Part shown: piece by piece, positions 13,911-14,588 of the stretch
Numbering within the stretch: position 1 is the stretch's first letter
Layout: every line of letters begins with the position of its first letter
NCBI GenBank assembly: GCA_910579115.1
Contig: CAJTSO010000001.1
Coordinates: forward strand, 1-14,588
From: an uncultured Selenomonadaceae bacterium
Lineage (GTDB): Bacteria > Bacillota > Negativicutes > Selenomonadales > Selenomonadaceae
DNA: 14,588 nucleotides
Direction: 5' to 3'
Notes under the pieces: model-generated
The model's input: the letters and a program-made list of their open reading frames with translations, nothing else
What the model was told of the DNA's origin: nothing
The model's database searches: none
Program-made: the position numbers and the translations under genes

Positions 13911-14489
13911 TTATTTTTGATTATTTACATCATCGCTCAAAAGGCTCAGTTGGACGAAATCCTCCCCCTGCTTCGGAGTATCCGGCGCTGGCAGCTCCGG
14001 TAACCCGGAAAGGTCATCCAGGCCAAAGCTGGCCAGAAAATTTCCCGTCGTCCGGAACATGATCGGCCGCCCGATTACATCCTTCCGCCCGGCTTCCCTT
14101 ATCAGCTCCATCTCCAGCAGGCGGCTGACAGCATTGTCAGCGCTGACTCCCCGGATCGCCTCAATCTCCTGCCTCGTCACCGGCTGACGGAAAGCGATGA
14201 TAGCCAATGTTTCCATCAGCGCCGCCGACAGCTTCCTGGGCTTCAATTCATTCAGCTTTTCTATGTAGGGATAATACTCCTGTTTCGTAGCCAGACGGTA
14301 TCCGCCCGCCAGGGATTGAAGGATGATCCCGCTGTCCTCCCCCGCCAGTCTTCGCTCCAGCCGGGAAAGGGCCGCCTCCAGCACATCCTGCCCGCAATCA
14401 AAAATGCCGCAGAGCTTTTCCGGAGTCTGTGGTTCCCCGGCGGCAAACAATACCGCTGTCAGAGGAGCTAGCAGCTCTTCACAGGTCAT
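13911..14489 (-). CDS. scpB: Segregation and condensation protein B
   Basis: Partner of the SMC-ScpA condensin, which compacts and segregates the chromosome. It is 192 residues, normal for ScpB. ATG 14489 is preceded by GGAGG 6 nt upstream. The protein has two winged-helix domains. The first spans about 1-80 (LLAPLTAVLFAAGEPQTPEKL, GGYRLATKQEYYPYIEKL). The second spans about 85-160 and has the family-defining sequence KLSAALMETLAIIAFRQPVTRQEIEAIRGVSADNAVSRLLEMELIREAGRKDVIGRPIMFRTTGNFLASFGLDDLSGLPEL. A polar acidic tail follows, as is usual. It lies downstream of a probable scpA end and 12 nt upstream of glpK, in one apparent transcription unit. Confidence 0.96.
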   Translation of the reverse strand: MTCEELLAPLTAVLFAAGEPQTPEKLCGIFDCGQDVLEAALSRLERRLAGEDSGIILQSLAGGYRLATKQEYYPYIEKLNELKPRKLSAALMETLAIIAFRQPVTRQEIEAIRGVSADNAVSRLLEMELIREAGRKDVIGRPIMFRTTGNFLASFGLDDLSGLPELPAPDTPKQGEDFVQLSLLSDDVNNQK

Positions 14490-14544
14490 GAAATACCTCC
14501 ATCTGATCCGTTAATGATTTCATAAAAATCAGGCGCTTAACCTT

Positions 14545-14588
14545 TCATACAATACCACAAAACAGCTGATCATTCAAGGAGAGGCGCA
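14545..14588 (-). CDS. scpA: Probable C-terminal end of ScpA (rest outside window)
   Basis: Only the last 13 codons of an open minus-strand frame are visible, reading RLSLNDQLFCGIV then TGA (14545-14547). This fits the end of ScpA, whose C-terminal winged helix typically finishes as R-(x)n-Q-x-x-x-F-G-x-I-hydrophobic. The position, upstream of scpB on the same strand, is the usual one. The 55-nt gap to scpB is longer than in tightly coupled scpAB pairs. The other two minus-strand frames close within a few codons. With so few residues, the call leans on synteny. Confidence 0.5.
   Translation of the reverse strand, partial: RLSLNDQLFCGIV
14549..14577 (-). promoter_or_regulatory. Weak candidate promoter before scpB
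   Basis: Minus-strand TTGAAT (14572-14577), a 17-bp spacer and TATTGT (14549-14554) each match 4 of 6 consensus bases. It lies inside the putative end of scpA, 60 bp before scpB, and could give extra scpB-glpK transcription. The match is weak and may be chance. Confidence 0.22.

Overview
The window looks like chromosomal DNA of a diderm (Gram-negative-type) Firmicute, most likely a Negativicutes/Selenomonadales-like bacterium. This is an inference. The gene set is Firmicute-like (scpA-scpB, BioY, AGGAGG-type ribosome binding sites, a tRNA with encoded CCA), but the window also carries a hydrophobic/amphiphilic RND efflux pump with a membrane fusion protein, which needs an outer membrane. The base composition appears moderate and even, and I see no insertion sequence, phage gene, CRISPR array or origin.

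Layout, left to right. (1) The left edge cuts a minus-strand bioY (biotin ECF S component) with its own near-consensus promoter overlapping the stop codon of the gene before it. (2) A minus-strand OmpR-type response regulator and a CiaH-like histidine kinase form a two-gene operon; Shine-Dalgarno sequences point to starts that differ from the longest reading frames. (3) A minus-strand polar amino acid ABC importer follows: lipoprotein binding protein, permease and ATPase, with a strong promoter, a leader hairpin and a terminator after the ATPase. (4) Divergent from it is a plus-strand 202-codon gene of unknown function, with a promoter and a perfect palindrome lying over the -35. (5) A plus-strand tRNA-Ala(CGC) has its own promoter and terminator. 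(6) A plus-strand FIST-GGDEF protein, a probable cytoplasmic sensor/diguanylate cyclase, comes next. (7) A densely folded intergenic stretch contains a perfect 24-bp hairpin between convergent genes. (8) A minus-strand MFP-RND efflux operon has the two genes coupled by ATGA. (9) A minus-strand scpB-glpK pair is 12 nt apart, preceded at the right edge by what is probably the last codons of scpA.

How the parts relate: the window is mainly housekeeping and envelope/nutrient functions (biotin and amino acid uptake, efflux, chromosome segregation, glycerol phosphorylation) plus two signalling modules (two-component system; c-di-GMP synthesis). I found no convincing new multi-gene system. The items most worth a second look are the unknown 202-codon gene with its candidate operator, the FIST-GGDEF protein without an inhibitory RxxD site, the glycerol kinase lacking the usual Firmicute phosphorylation histidine, and the folded region between the FIST-GGDEF and RND genes.
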